A DNA stretch of 64,000 nucleotides from JBNFVY01 sp049943335 (GCF_049943335.1 NZ_JBNFVY010000001.1:496001-560000); one strand, 5' to 3'; shown: positions 27,388 to 36,891, numbered from the stretch's first letter. Notes: a model not told the origin generated them from the letters alone. Numbers and translations are program-made.

Positions 27388-27410
27388 TCGCGCGTTTCGG
27401 GGGCGGGTGA

Positions 27411-28049
27411 ATGACGATGTTGCGTACACTCGCCGCTGCTGCGGGCCTTGCATTGTTGGCTGGGTGCGAGGTGCCTGAGGAAAATTCGGCCAGCCCGGCT
27501 GAGGTATCCCAGGCCGCCTATCAGCACGCGGGTCCCCCCGCGCTGACCCTTTATACCGTCATCAACAACTATTCGGGCGCCGGGGCGCATTCGGCGTTGA
27601 TGGTCAACGCAGACCAGCGGGCGATCTACGATCCTGCGGGTACCTTCTATCACCCCCACCTGCCCGAAGTCGGTGATGTGCACTACGGGATGAGCCCGCC
27701 TGCCGTCGATTTCTACATCGATTACCATGCCCGCGAGAGCTTTCGCGTCATCGAGCAGACCATCCCGGTCACGCCCCGCCAAGCTGCAATCGCTATGGCA
27801 GAAATCCAGCGCTACGGCGCGGCGCCCAAAGCCCACTGCACTGTTTCGGTTGCCTCCATCCTGTCGCGCGTACCGGGATTCGAGGATACCCCGTCGACGT
27901 GGTTTCCCAAGAAGTTGATGGAGGCGGTCAGCGACCGTCCCGGCGTGATGGTTCGTGAAGTGCGCGATGACAGCAAGGATGACAATTCGGGCCTGTTGCA
28001 GGCGCCCGCACTGTTGCACCAGCGTCAGAAAACCCAAAGCCCCACATAA
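27411..28049 (+). CDS. Predicted lipoprotein of unknown function
   Basis: 212 residues with an N-terminal lipoprotein signal; the lipobox is LAGC with Cys19. The mature part begins with a short acidic linker, followed by TLYTVINNYSGAGAHSALMV and DPAGTFYHPHLPEVGDV. Conserved-looking His residues and one Cys (KAHCTVSVASIL) suggest an enzyme or binding fold related to the DUF4105/peptidase-like group, but I cannot name it. The last 25 bases overlap azlD, which is encoded convergently. The His and Cys spacing is worth structural prediction. Confidence 0.75.
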   Translation: MTMLRTLAAAAGLALLAGCEVPEENSASPAEVSQAAYQHAGPPALTLYTVINNYSGAGAHSALMVNADQRAIYDPAGTFYHPHLPEVGDVHYGMSPPAVDFYIDYHARESFRVIEQTIPVTPRQAAIAMAEIQRYGAAPKAHCTVSVASILSRVPGFEDTPSTWFPKKLMEAVSDRPGVMVREVRDDSKDDNSGLLQAPALLHQRQKTQSPT

Positions 28050-28351
28050 AGCACGACCACCCCCGAAATGAATCCCTTCATCACGCTGCGCGTCGCCAGG
28101 CCGATGACAATCGTGAGCAGCGCCGCCAGGCCGCGCGCCGGATCGAAGCTGCCGCCGGTGGCAGCGGGCCATAGCACAAGCGGGGCAACCAGCCCCGGCA
28201 GGACGGCGACAGGCGTGTAGCGCAACGTGCGCATCAGCCAGGCGGGCAGGGGCCGATCCCCGATCAGACCAATGAATGAATAGCGGATCAGAAACGTCCC
28301 GGCACCCAGCAACGCGATAATCAGCCAGATTTGACCGGTTGAATAATTCAT
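28025..28351 (-). CDS. azlD: AzlD family small subunit of branched-chain amino acid exporter
   Basis: 108-residue membrane protein with about four helices, typical of AzlD/YgaH. Recognisable parts are GTFLIRYSFIGLIGDRPLP and YTPVAVLPGLVAPLVLWP. It works with AzlC to export branched-chain amino acids or analogues. The ATG at 28351 overlaps the azlC stop by 4 bases (ATGA). A longer upstream frame exists only inside azlC. Confidence 0.9.
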   Translation of the reverse strand: MNYSTGQIWLIIALLGAGTFLIRYSFIGLIGDRPLPAWLMRTLRYTPVAVLPGLVAPLVLWPAATGGSFDPARGLAALLTIVIGLATRSVMKGFISGVVVLYVGLWVF

Positions 28352-29094
28352 GCGCGTCGCTCCATCAGAGTTTCCGTAACCGAACCAACCAAGAGCGCCG
28401 CAATGGCTGCGACGATCAGGCCGGTGCCATAGGGCAATCCGCTGAGCGCCAAGGACAGGACCACCGAAGTCACGGCGGCCGCCGCGTGGGCCCATGTCCG
28501 GATCGCGGGCGATACCATCGACAGGAACGCAAGCGGCATGATGAAATCCAGCGCCAGTTTCGGCGTCACCAAAGTTCCCGTCAGCACCCCGGCAACGGAT
28601 GCCGCGTACCAACAGCCGCCTAGTGGCAGAAAAGTCCCGACGAAATAGGCGAACCGGTCAAAGGCCGACACGTCCCTGTGTTTTTCATAATCCAAAGCGG
28701 CCAGCACATAGCTTTGGTCGACCAGCATATAGGCCAAGAGCATACGCCGCGGCACACCCAGCCCGCGCAAATAGGGCGCCAGGGCCGCTGAATACATGGC
28801 CATGCGCATGTTGACCGCCAGCGCCGTCGCCACGACGATCAGCAACGGCGCGTTGTCGATCATCTGTGTGACCGCGGCAAACTGGGCTGCCCCCGCGATG
28901 ACGATGAACGAAAACCCTAATGCCTGCAGGGCTGTCAGCCCGGCCTCGGTGCTGACCACGCCGAAGAGCAGGGCAAAGGGGATGGTCACCAGAACGAATG
29001 GCGCGCCGTGGCGCAACCCTCGACGGAAATGCGGGTTTTTGAATATCAGTGGCATAGGGGGCCGACTATGAAATTGCGTCAGGTATTCAAACAT
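28348..29094 (-). CDS. azlC: AzlC family branched-chain amino acid exporter subunit
   Basis: 248 residues with about seven membrane helices; the family signature lies in HGAPFVLVTIPFALLFGVVS and AGAAQFAAVTQMIDNAPLL. I place the start at ATG 29094 because GGGGGAAT directly precedes it; ATG 29055 is the alternative. The open frame further upstream runs through mobA and is not coding. The gene diverges from mobA with 36 bases between start codons, so their promoters must overlap. Confidence 0.9.
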   Translation of the reverse strand: MFEYLTQFHSRPPMPLIFKNPHFRRGLRHGAPFVLVTIPFALLFGVVSTEAGLTALQALGFSFIVIAGAAQFAAVTQMIDNAPLLIVVATALAVNMRMAMYSAALAPYLRGLGVPRRMLLAYMLVDQSYVLAALDYEKHRDVSAFDRFAYFVGTFLPLGGCWYAASVAGVLTGTLVTPKLALDFIMPLAFLSMVSPAIRTWAHAAAAVTSVVLSLALSGLPYGTGLIVAAIAALLVGSVTETLMERRA

Positions 29095-29130
29095 ATTCCC
29101 CCGCGCTGTCACAAATGACAAACTGTATTC

Positions 29131-29724
29131 ATGGAAAACAGGAAACCGAACCCAGCCCCGCCAGACGCTGTGATCCTGGCCGGCGGAACGGCGCGGCGCA
29201 TGGGGGGCGGCGACAAGTGCCTGTTGCCACTGGGACAGCAGCGCGTGATTGACCATATTTTGCGCCGATTACGTCCCCAGGTGGCGCGTGTTGCGGTGTC
29301 GGCCAATGACGAGCCGAGCCGGTTCGATTTTTATGGCCTGCCGGTATTGGCCGACGATGTGCCAGGGGATGGGCCTTTGGGCGGCGTCGTGTCGGCGATG
29401 GCTTGGGCCGACGGGCGTCATGTGCTGACCGTACCCGGCGATTGTCCTTTTTTGCCTGTCGATTTGGTTGAAAAGCTTGCCCAGCATGACTTTGCCCTTG
29501 CCGCATCGCCATCGGGTTTACACCCGACGATCGGGCTTTGGCCCACCGCGTTGGTGGATGAGGCGCGGAACGCTTTGCGGCAAGGCCAGCGCCGGTTGCG
29601 TGCCTTTGCCATATCTCACGGCGCAAAGATCGTGGATTTCCCAGACGACGACGCCTTTTTCAACGTAAACACGCCAGAAGACCTGGCCCGGGCCGAAAGG
29701 CTGGTCAGTCAAATGTCCCAGTGA
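29131..29724 (+). CDS. mobA: Molybdenum cofactor guanylyltransferase MobA
   Basis: Transfers GMP from GTP to Mo-molybdopterin to form the guanine dinucleotide cofactor used by DMSO-reductase-family enzymes. The nucleotide loop AVILAGGTARRMGGGDKCLL is intact, with the metal Asp in VPGDCPFLP. Length is 197 residues. It converges with and overlaps the next minus-strand gene by 20 bases. Together with moaD, moaE and moaB it indicates that the organism uses bis-MGD enzymes. Confidence 0.94.
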   Translation: MENRKPNPAPPDAVILAGGTARRMGGGDKCLLPLGQQRVIDHILRRLRPQVARVAVSANDEPSRFDFYGLPVLADDVPGDGPLGGVVSAMAWADGRHVLTVPGDCPFLPVDLVEKLAQHDFALAASPSGLHPTIGLWPTALVDEARNALRQGQRRLRAFAISHGAKIVDFPDDDAFFNVNTPEDLARAERLVSQMSQ

Positions 29725-30769
29725 CACGCCCAAGCAGCATGAAGGCCCGGGCGCTTCGGGTGTCGGTCATCTGGCTGATTTCCTGATCCGAGGCGGTGGT
29801 CTCGAATTCGGCAAGTGTTTGATCGAACTTGCGCAGGAAATGATGCACGGCATCGCGGAAAATCGGATCCTGCCGCATCCGCCCTGCGGCCAGAGCCAGT
29901 GACGAGCGATCCCGAATGCCGCCCAGAGGGGATATGGTTCCGCCACGTTCGCCCGTCGCGAATTTGCGCCAGATTTCCGGGCGCGCGCGGTCCGGCTGCA
30001 AGTCGTCCATATAGATCCCTTCTTGGCTCAGCAGGGTCAGCACGTCCTGCGCGGCCTGGATCAGGGGGCTGACCTTGGGATCGGACAGGGCCAGACGCAG
30101 GGCACGAAACCCGTCGCGGTCTTCGGCCGATTCCGGAAAATTCAGTGCCTGGATAAAATCAGACACCGAAAGGGGCGGCGTCAACGACTCGCCGGGCGTT
30201 TCAAAGGCCAAGGTTGCCTGTTCCTGCGCGGGGATGGGCGCTGGAATCGCGGCCTTGTCGCGGATCGGCCGCGTTGACGGTCTGATCGAGGTGAAAGTGG
30301 CGATGGCGTCTTCGGTCTTGCGTTGCGCAGCCGCGATTTCTTCAAGCTTCTTTTCAACGCTTTTGGACGCGGTGGTGGAATTGGCTTGCTGCATTTGCAG
30401 GTAGCTCTGGCGCATGGCGCCGATCGCCGCGTGCAGGCGTTCGCTTTCCTCGCGCATCACGCGGGTTGATCGCGCGGCGGCTGCGGCCACCCAAATCAGC
30501 GCAATGGGCAGAAAAATCGCAAGAAATATCATGACCAGACGCAACGGCCCGCTGACAGATTGCGTCGTGGCATCAGGACCAAGCACCAAGAAAAACAGCG
30601 CCGAGCCCAACAACCACAGGATCGTCAAGCCGATGGCAATGATTTCGCCGGCGTCCAGCTTGTCGCGTCCACCGGAACGCTGATGGTAGACGCCCAAGCT
30701 GACGGAAGGCGGCTCGGTCACGGTGCCGCCTGTGTCGTGCTGGCGTTGGTCAGTCTGGCTGTCGCCCAT
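29705..30769 (-). CDS. Two-helix membrane protein with coiled coil, unknown function
   Basis: 354 residues. Two transmembrane segments at about 43-64 (IIAIGLTILWLLGSALFFL) and 77-98 (LVMIFLAIFLPIALIWVAA) are followed by a coiled coil to about residue 150, a Pro/Ala linker and a helical C-terminal domain of about 150 residues. I do not recognise the family. The C-terminal part (RALRLALSDPKVSPLIQAAQ) looks like a conserved helical bundle. It lies upstream of nothing on its own strand; greA ends 28 bases upstream of its start. Confidence 0.75.
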   Translation of the reverse strand: MGDSQTDQRQHDTGGTVTEPPSVSLGVYHQRSGGRDKLDAGEIIAIGLTILWLLGSALFFLVLGPDATTQSVSGPLRLVMIFLAIFLPIALIWVAAAAARSTRVMREESERLHAAIGAMRQSYLQMQQANSTTASKSVEKKLEEIAAAQRKTEDAIATFTSIRPSTRPIRDKAAIPAPIPAQEQATLAFETPGESLTPPLSVSDFIQALNFPESAEDRDGFRALRLALSDPKVSPLIQAAQDVLTLLSQEGIYMDDLQPDRARPEIWRKFATGERGGTISPLGGIRDRSSLALAAGRMRQDPIFRDAVHHFLRKFDQTLAEFETTASDQEISQMTDTRSARAFMLLGRVTGTFD

Positions 30770-30797
30770 GGTGCACGGCCTTATCTATACGTGTTCG

Positions 30798-31268
30798 TCA
30801 CTTGTATGTGATGGATAAGACTTCGTAGTACTTTTCGCCACCCGGTGTGCGCACTTCGACGCTGTCGCCCTCTTCCTTGCCGATCAAGGCGCGGGCGATG
30901 GGCGATTTGATGTTCAACAGGCCGTTTTCGATGTCCGCTTCATGCTCGCCGACGATCTGATATGTCTTTTCATCGTCAGTTTCCTCATCCACGATCGTGA
31001 CGGTGGCGCCAAACTTGATCGCGCCGGACAGTTTGGACGTATCCACAACGTCGGCCCGCCCGATCACGCTTTCAAGTTCCTTGATCCGCCCTTCGATAAA
31101 GCTCTGCTTTTCCTTTGCCGAATGATATTCCGCATTTTCCGACAAATCACCATGCTCACGCGCTTCGGCGATGGCTTTGATGATGGCAGGACGCTCGACG
31201 GACTTGAGGTGTTTGAGCTCTTCGTTCAGCGCAGTGTGACCTGCGCGGGTCATCAGGATTTTTTCCAT
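30798..31268 (-). CDS. greA: Transcription elongation factor GreA
   Basis: Binds the RNA polymerase secondary channel and stimulates cleavage of backtracked transcripts. The N-terminal coiled coil carries AREHGDLSENAEYHSAKEKQ with the acidic tip residues, and the FKBP-like C-terminal domain follows to ISPIAR-like SPIARALIGKEEGD. ATG 31268 gives 156 residues, the usual length; the frame extends upstream to 31328 without need. Confidence 0.95.
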   Translation of the reverse strand: MEKILMTRAGHTALNEELKHLKSVERPAIIKAIAEAREHGDLSENAEYHSAKEKQSFIEGRIKELESVIGRADVVDTSKLSGAIKFGATVTIVDEETDDEKTYQIVGEHEADIENGLLNIKSPIARALIGKEEGDSVEVRTPGGEKYYEVLSITYK

Positions 31269-31537
31269 GATACGGACTCGGACATAGTGCAACGCGGCGC
31301 GCTGGATTTGAAACAGCGCGCCGCGCAAGCGGTGATAGGTTTATCAGAATAACTGACCCCAGGCGAAGGTCGAATGCAACCGGCATTTTATTTCGGCATT
31401 GGATTGCCCTGCATTTTTGGGCCATATATCTGTCTGACCCATCATTGCGATTGACGCTGCAAAGCGGCATGCGTTAGTCAGGCGCGAAAGAAAATTACCC
31501 GCAGCCCCGTCTGCGACTGCGAAATGTGAGGTGACCG
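31269..31537. other. Divergent promoter region between greA and ETF-QO
   Basis: 269 bases, AT-richer than its surroundings. On the plus strand TTGACG at 31452-31457 could be a -35 box for the ETF-QO gene, with a poor -10 (TTAGTC) 17 bases later. On the minus strand the greA promoter must lie here, but I see no clear boxes. No small gene is evident. Confidence 0.35.
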
Positions 31538-33187
31538 ATGGCCGAAGTCGAACGCGAAAGCATGGAATACGATGTTGTGATCGTCGGTGCCGGTCCGGCT
31601 GGCCTGTCGGCAGCGATCCGCCTGAAGCAACTCGATCCCGAAATCAACGTGGTTGTTCTGGAAAAGGGCAGCGAAGTTGGTGCGCATATCTTGTCGGGGG
31701 CGGTGCTGGATCCGTCTGGCCTGACGCGTTTGATCCCCGACTGGAAAGAAAAAGGCGCGCCCTTGAACGTTCCTGTCAAGGAAGACAACTTTTATATCCT
31801 GGGGGCGGCTGGTCAGGTTCGCTTGCCGAACTTCATCATGCCGCCGCTCATGAACAATCACGGCAACTACATTGTGTCGATGGGCAACGTCTGCCGCTGG
31901 ATGGCTGAGCAGGCCGAAGAACTGGGCGTAGAGGTCTTCCCCGGCATGGCGTGCTCGCAGTTGGTCTATGGTGACGACGGCGAAGTCAAAGGCGTCGTGG
32001 CAGGGGAAATGGGCCTGAACCCTGATGGCACACCCGGCCCCAGCTATGAGCCGGGAATGGAACTGCACGGCAAATATGTGATGCTGGGCGAAGGCGTGCG
32101 CGGGTCGCTGTCCAAGGAAGTAATCGCCAAATACGACCTGGCCGCTGATTGCGATGTGCCCAAGTTCGGCCTCGGGATGAAAGAAATCTGGGAGGTTTCG
32201 CCCGACAAGCACAACGAGGGCGAGGTGACCCACACCATGGGCTGGCCGCTGGGCTTCAAGAACGGCGGCGGCAGCTTTGTTTATCATCTCGACAACAATC
32301 AGGTGTATGTCGGGTACATCATCGATCTGAACTACAAGAACCCGTACCTGTTCCCTTATATGGAATTCCAGCGGTTCAAGCACCATCCCAAGATCGCCAA
32401 GCTGCTGGAAGGCGGCAAGCGCGTGGCCTATGGCGCGCGGGCAGTGACCAAGGGTGGATACCAGTCGATCCCGCAAACGGCGTTCCCGGGCGGCACGCTT
32501 CTGGGCTGTTCGGCGGGGCTTGTGAACCTGCCGCGGATCAAAGGCAACCACAACGCCATGCATTCCGGGATCGAAGCAGCCGAAGCGGCCTATGCCGCGA
32601 TCCAGAGCGGCCGGTCGGGCGACGTGCTGGAAGGTTACGATGCCGCACTACGCAAAGGTGTCGTAGGCAAAGACCTGAAAAGAGTGCGCAACGTCGCGCC
32701 TCTGAACGGCAAGTTCGGCCCCTTGGGCGGTATGGGAATCGGCGGGTTCGACATGTGGTTCCAGACGATTTTCGGCTTTTCGCTGCTGGGAACCGTCAGC
32801 CACGGCAAGACCGATGCCGCCTCGACCGAAGAGGCCTCCAAGCACAAGCCGATTGACTATCCAAAGCCCGACGGCGTTTTGTCCTTCGACCGGCTGACCA
32901 ACGTCAGTTTCAGTTTCACCAACCACGAGGAATCGCAGCCCGCGCACCTCAAGCTGAAAGACGCCAGCGTTCCAGTCGATGTGAACCTGCCCAAGTACGC
33001 GGGGCCGTCCGCGCGTTATTGTCCGGCGGGCGTCTACGAGTTTATCGGCGAAGGCAAGGACGCAAAGTTCCAGATCAATTTCCAGAACTGCGTGCATTGC
33101 AAGACCTGCGACATCAAGGATCCGGCGCAGAACATCAACTGGACGACGCCGATGGGCGGCGATGGGCCAAATTACCCCAACATGTAA
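31538..33187 (+). CDS. Electron transfer flavoprotein-ubiquinone oxidoreductase
   Basis: Membrane-bound FAD/4Fe-4S protein of 549 residues that passes electrons from ETF to ubiquinone. The N-terminal dinucleotide loop is VVIVGAGPAGLSAAIRLK. The cluster ligands sit near the C terminus: Cys495 in RYCPAG and Cys518, Cys521 and Cys524 in NCVHCKTCDIKDPAQ. The quinone-binding region GGYQSIPQTAFPGG is present. It would accept electrons from ETF reduced by acyl-CoA dehydrogenases such as the one at 23954. ETF subunit genes are not in the window. Confidence 0.96.
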   Translation: MAEVERESMEYDVVIVGAGPAGLSAAIRLKQLDPEINVVVLEKGSEVGAHILSGAVLDPSGLTRLIPDWKEKGAPLNVPVKEDNFYILGAAGQVRLPNFIMPPLMNNHGNYIVSMGNVCRWMAEQAEELGVEVFPGMACSQLVYGDDGEVKGVVAGEMGLNPDGTPGPSYEPGMELHGKYVMLGEGVRGSLSKEVIAKYDLAADCDVPKFGLGMKEIWEVSPDKHNEGEVTHTMGWPLGFKNGGGSFVYHLDNNQVYVGYIIDLNYKNPYLFPYMEFQRFKHHPKIAKLLEGGKRVAYGARAVTKGGYQSIPQTAFPGGTLLGCSAGLVNLPRIKGNHNAMHSGIEAAEAAYAAIQSGRSGDVLEGYDAALRKGVVGKDLKRVRNVAPLNGKFGPLGGMGIGGFDMWFQTIFGFSLLGTVSHGKTDAASTEEASKHKPIDYPKPDGVLSFDRLTNVSFSFTNHEESQPAHLKLKDASVPVDVNLPKYAGPSARYCPAGVYEFIGEGKDAKFQINFQNCVHCKTCDIKDPAQNINWTTPMGGDGPNYPNM

Positions 33188-33201
33188 CAGTTGTGTCAGT
33201 G

Positions 33202-33221
33202 GGCGCGCTTTGGTGCGCGCC
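33202..33221 (+). terminator. Hairpin downstream of ETF-QO
   Basis: A perfect 7-bp stem (GGCGCGC at 33202-33208 with GCGCGCC at 33215-33221) and a 6-base loop, 14 bases after the ETF-QO stop. No T-run follows, so it may be a 3'-end stabilising hairpin or a weak terminator. Confidence 0.4.
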
Positions 33222-33287
33222 TGCATTGCACCGCTGACGCATCGACACTAGGCTTGCCGCGATACGTACACCCGAGGAGCCAAGCCC

Positions 33288-34997
33288 GTGCCCCAGCGTT
33301 TCGCGCTCAAATCAACGATATTCGCGGCGGCGCTGTGCGCGTTCGCATTGCCCGGGGCTGCTGAGACGCCAAACCCGGGTGCCTACTTGGCGGCCCGCAG
33401 CGCGGCCATTGCCAATGATTTTGAGAAATCGGCCACCTATTATGCAAAAGCGTTGGCCTTCGATTCCAAGAACCCGGCCCTGATGGAAGGCGCAATAGCT
33501 GCGCAGATTTCCTTGGGGAAATCGTCCAAAGCAGTAGCAATTGCGCGCCTGTTGGTCGATGCCGCGCCTGACAATCAGATCGCGAACATGGTGATTCTGT
33601 CCGAAGCGGCAAAGGCCGAAAACTACGATCTGATCCTCGAAACGATTGATGCCGACCATGGGGTCGGCCCTTTGGTCGATGGCTTGCTGGGCGCTTGGGC
33701 TGCAGCCGGGCAGGGGCAGGTCAATGACGCGCTGGCACGGTTTGATGCGGTGGCCGAGTCGCCGGGGCTGAAGAACTTTGGTCTTTATCACAAGGCGCTG
33801 GCCTTGATTCTGGTTGGTGACTTTGAAGGCGCGGCCGAAATTTTCGACAGCGGTGCATTGCCTCCGACCCGGCGCGGGATCATCGCACAGGCCGAAGTGC
33901 TGAGCCAACTGGACAGGCACGACGAGGCCGTTGAACTGATCGATGCCATTTTCGGCGGACAGTTGGATCCGGGCATGCAGGCCATGCGGGATCAGCTGGT
34001 CGCGAAAGAGGCACTGCCGCGCAGCGCCGTACGCAGCGTGCAGGATGGCATGGCCGAAGTGTTCTTTTCGGTCGCATCGGCGCTCGATGGCGAGGCAGAC
34101 GATGCCTATTCATTGCTCTATGCCCGGATCGCCGAGGAGCTTCGGCCTGATCATACCGACGCGCATTTGCAGGCAGCTGTCTTTCTGGAACGTCTGGGCC
34201 AGTATGATCTGGCTGTCGAAGCCTATCGCGCCGTCCCGCGGGATGCCGGGGCGTTTTATGCCGCCGAACAGGGGCGCGCGGATGCATTGCGCCGGTCGGG
34301 CCGCGAAGACGCGGCGATCGAGGTTCTCAAACAACTGGCCATTTCCCATGCCGACATCCCCGCGGTCCATGTGACGCTTGGGGATTCGCTCCGCGCGCAA
34401 GAGAAGTATGACGCAGCAATCGAGAGCTATGACAGAGCGATTGAGGCCTATGGGGAACCTGAGGCGCCGCAATGGGCGGTCTATTTTGCTCGTGCCATCT
34501 GCCATGAGCGGATGAAGAACTGGGACCAGGCCGAAGCAGATTTCCGCATGGCGCTGGAACTGCAACCTGATCAGCCGCAGGTGCTGAATTACCTTGGCTA
34601 TTCCTATTTGGAAATGCAGACCAACTATGAAGAAGCCTTGGAGATGATCGAAAAAGCGGTCCAGCAGCGCCCCAACGACGGCTATATCACGGACAGTCTG
34701 GGCTGGGGGCTTTACCGCGTCGGGCGCTATGACGAAGCGGTGGTTCAGATGGAGCGCGCGGTTGAACTGATGGCTGTTGATCCGGTCGTCAATGATCATC
34801 TGGGCGATGTTTATTGGGCTGTGGGCCGCTATCGCGAGGCCGAGTTCCAATGGCGTCGTGCCTTGTCGTTCATCGACCCCGAGGACAGCCAGAACGAAGC
34901 CGACCCGGACCGTATTCGCCGCAAGCTTGAGGTCGGCCTGGACAAGGTGTTGGCCGAAGAAGGGGCTGCGCCGTTGAAGGTGGCCAATGGCAACTGA
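33288..34997 (+). CDS. Exported tetratricopeptide-repeat protein
   Basis: 569 residues with a signal peptide (STIFAAALCAFALPGAAE) and TPR units over nearly the whole mature chain. The clearest repeats lie in the C-terminal half (LNYLGYSYLEMQTNYEEALE, DSLGWGLYRVGRYDEAVVQM, DHLGDVYWAVGRYREAEFQW). Start is GTG 33288, chosen for the signal peptide and GAGGAG at 33272-33277. A periplasmic protein-interaction scaffold is likely; no enzymatic domain is present. It overlaps ispE by 11 bases. Confidence 0.88.
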   Translation: MPQRFALKSTIFAAALCAFALPGAAETPNPGAYLAARSAAIANDFEKSATYYAKALAFDSKNPALMEGAIAAQISLGKSSKAVAIARLLVDAAPDNQIANMVILSEAAKAENYDLILETIDADHGVGPLVDGLLGAWAAAGQGQVNDALARFDAVAESPGLKNFGLYHKALALILVGDFEGAAEIFDSGALPPTRRGIIAQAEVLSQLDRHDEAVELIDAIFGGQLDPGMQAMRDQLVAKEALPRSAVRSVQDGMAEVFFSVASALDGEADDAYSLLYARIAEELRPDHTDAHLQAAVFLERLGQYDLAVEAYRAVPRDAGAFYAAEQGRADALRRSGREDAAIEVLKQLAISHADIPAVHVTLGDSLRAQEKYDAAIESYDRAIEAYGEPEAPQWAVYFARAICHERMKNWDQAEADFRMALELQPDQPQVLNYLGYSYLEMQTNYEEALEMIEKAVQQRPNDGYITDSLGWGLYRVGRYDEAVVQMERAVELMAVDPVVNDHLGDVYWAVGRYREAEFQWRRALSFIDPEDSQNEADPDRIRRKLEVGLDKVLAEEGAAPLKVANGN

Positions 34998-35847
34998 GGC
35001 GATTGCGCCGGCCAAAATCAACCTCTGCCTTCATCTGACCGGGCTGCGCGACGACGGCTATCACCTGCTTGAATCGCTGGTGGTCTTTACCGATTTCGGA
35101 GACGTGATCCGTGTCGAGGCAGCGGATAGGCTGCAGCTGACCGTCACGGGGCCTTTCGCAAACGGCGTGCCAACGGATGACCGCAACCTTGTCATGAAAG
35201 CTGCGCGGCTCTTGCAGCGTCGTCATGGGGTGACACAGGGGGCGCAAATTAGCTTGCACAAGGAATTGCCGCATGGGGGCGGTATTGGCGGGGGATCATC
35301 GGATGCTGCGGTGGCGCTGCGCCTGCTGGCCGCGTTGTGGGGCGTGCCCGTGCCAGGCAACGCGGCTGCGGCGCAACTGGGCGCAGATGTTCCGGTTTGC
35401 CTGCATGCACCACGACCAGTGATCATGCGCGGGATCGGAGAGGACATCGCCCCGGTCGCGCTGCCACAGTCCTGGCTGGTCCTTGTGAATGCCGGGGCCC
35501 ATGTCGATACCGCGCGTGCCTTTGCCAAATATGACCAGCAACACGATTTCAGTCCCGACGGGATTGACCCGTTGCCGGAAAATTCCTGTCTGGACGATTT
35601 CGAAACGTGGCTGCTCGGGCAGCGCAACGATTTCACCAAGGTGATACGCCAAGAAAACATGGCCCCTGTGGTTGGTGAGGTGTTGGATATGCTTTGGGCT
35701 GATCCGGCCTGCCGGGTTGCCGAAATGTCCGGGTCGGGCAGCACCTGTTGGGGCATGTTTGCATCAGAAACGGAAGCCGCGGCCAGCGCTGAACGCCTTC
35801 AGCGCCAGCACCCAGATTGGTGGATACGCGTCAGTGCAATCAGGTGA
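34987..35847 (+). CDS. ispE: 4-diphosphocytidyl-2-C-methyl-D-erythritol kinase
   Basis: GHMP kinase of the MEP isoprenoid pathway; phosphorylates the 2-hydroxyl of CDP-methylerythritol. The ATP loop is PHGGGIGGGSSDAAVALRLL and the N terminus APAKINLCLHLTGLRDDGYH is typical. The third motif MSGSGSTCWGMF is present. Length 286. It shares 11 bases with the TPR gene and overlaps the convergent polyprenyl synthase gene by 8 bases. Its product feeds the isoprenoid supply used by that synthase. Confidence 0.95.
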   Translation: MATEAIAPAKINLCLHLTGLRDDGYHLLESLVVFTDFGDVIRVEAADRLQLTVTGPFANGVPTDDRNLVMKAARLLQRRHGVTQGAQISLHKELPHGGGIGGGSSDAAVALRLLAALWGVPVPGNAAAAQLGADVPVCLHAPRPVIMRGIGEDIAPVALPQSWLVLVNAGAHVDTARAFAKYDQQHDFSPDGIDPLPENSCLDDFETWLLGQRNDFTKVIRQENMAPVVGEVLDMLWADPACRVAEMSGSGSTCWGMFASETEAAASAERLQRQHPDWWIRVSAIR

Positions 35848-36838
35848 TACGCGCGACCACGTAGTCAGCAATGTCGTGCAGCATCGCGCGGATGGGATGA
35901 TCGGGCAACGTGGATAGCGCCTGCTTGGCGGTATCGGCCCAAACCAGTGCTTCCGCACGCGTCGCATCAAGGGCGCCGTGTTTGGCCATCAACGCCAGCG
36001 CCGCGTCAAGATCCCCGTCCCGCTGATCACCTTTTTCGATGGTCCGCTTCCAAAAGATCATTTCGTCGGTGTCGGCATGGGCAACGGCCTTGATCAACGG
36101 CAGGCTCATTTTTCGCTCGCGAAAATCGTCGCCAACGTTCTTGCCGGTCGCAGCTGACCCCCAGTAGTCCAAAAGATCATCAACGATCTGAAAGCAAATC
36201 CCCAAAGCGTCGCCGTATTCGAACAGCGCCTTTGCCATATCCTCATCTGCCTTTGCCAAGACGGCGCCCGATTCAGTTGCCGCCGAAAACAGGGCTGCGG
36301 TCTTGCCGCGCACGACGGTCAGATAGGTATCCTCGGTCGTGGAAAGGTCCTGGGCAGTGGTCAATTGCAGAACTTCCCCTTCGGCAATCGTGGCCGAAGC
36401 GTTGGACAGGATTTCCAACACGCGCATGTCGCCCGGCGCGACCATCAACTGGAATGCGCGGGCGAACAGGTAATCGCCGACCAGGACGCTGGATTTATTG
36501 TCCCATAGCAAATTGGCGGTCGGCCGCCCCCTGCGCTGTCCGCTTTCGTCAACAACGTCGTCATGCAAAAGCGTTGCAGTGTGAATGAACTCAACGGTTG
36601 TGGCCAGCTTGACGTGGTCGTCGCCGTCGTAGCCGCACAGGCGCGCGGTAGCCAGGACAAGCATCGGGCGCAAACGCTTGCCACCCGCTTCGATCAAATG
36701 TGCTGTCACCTGGGGAATGCGCGGCGCGTGGCGAGAGGCCATTCGATCGCGGATCATCGCATCAACAGCAGCCAAATCATCGGCCAGAAAGGCCGCTAAC
36801 TGCTCGTGCGGTTTTTTGACGGCCGTATCCAACCCCAT
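35840..36838 (-). CDS. ispB: Polyprenyl diphosphate synthase (octaprenyl/decaprenyl type)
   Basis: Trans-prenyl transferase that builds the ubiquinone side chain. Both Asp-rich motifs are intact: LLHDDVVDESGQRRGRPTAN and FQIVDDLLDYWGS. The 332-residue length suits long-chain synthases; the chain length (C40 or C50) cannot be read safely, though C50 is usual in Rhodobacterales. ATG 36838 (MGLDTAVKKPHEQ) is chosen; the frame further upstream overlaps the divergent DUF2007 gene. Confidence 0.93.
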   Translation of the reverse strand: MGLDTAVKKPHEQLAAFLADDLAAVDAMIRDRMASRHAPRIPQVTAHLIEAGGKRLRPMLVLATARLCGYDGDDHVKLATTVEFIHTATLLHDDVVDESGQRRGRPTANLLWDNKSSVLVGDYLFARAFQLMVAPGDMRVLEILSNASATIAEGEVLQLTTAQDLSTTEDTYLTVVRGKTAALFSAATESGAVLAKADEDMAKALFEYGDALGICFQIVDDLLDYWGSAATGKNVGDDFRERKMSLPLIKAVAHADTDEMIFWKRTIEKGDQRDGDLDAALALMAKHGALDATRAEALVWADTAKQALSTLPDHPIRAMLHDIADYVVARIT

Positions 36839-36891
36839 GTCGGTTCGTCCCTGCCTCGACAATATGCAACCAATCCCGGTACACCGTTTAC

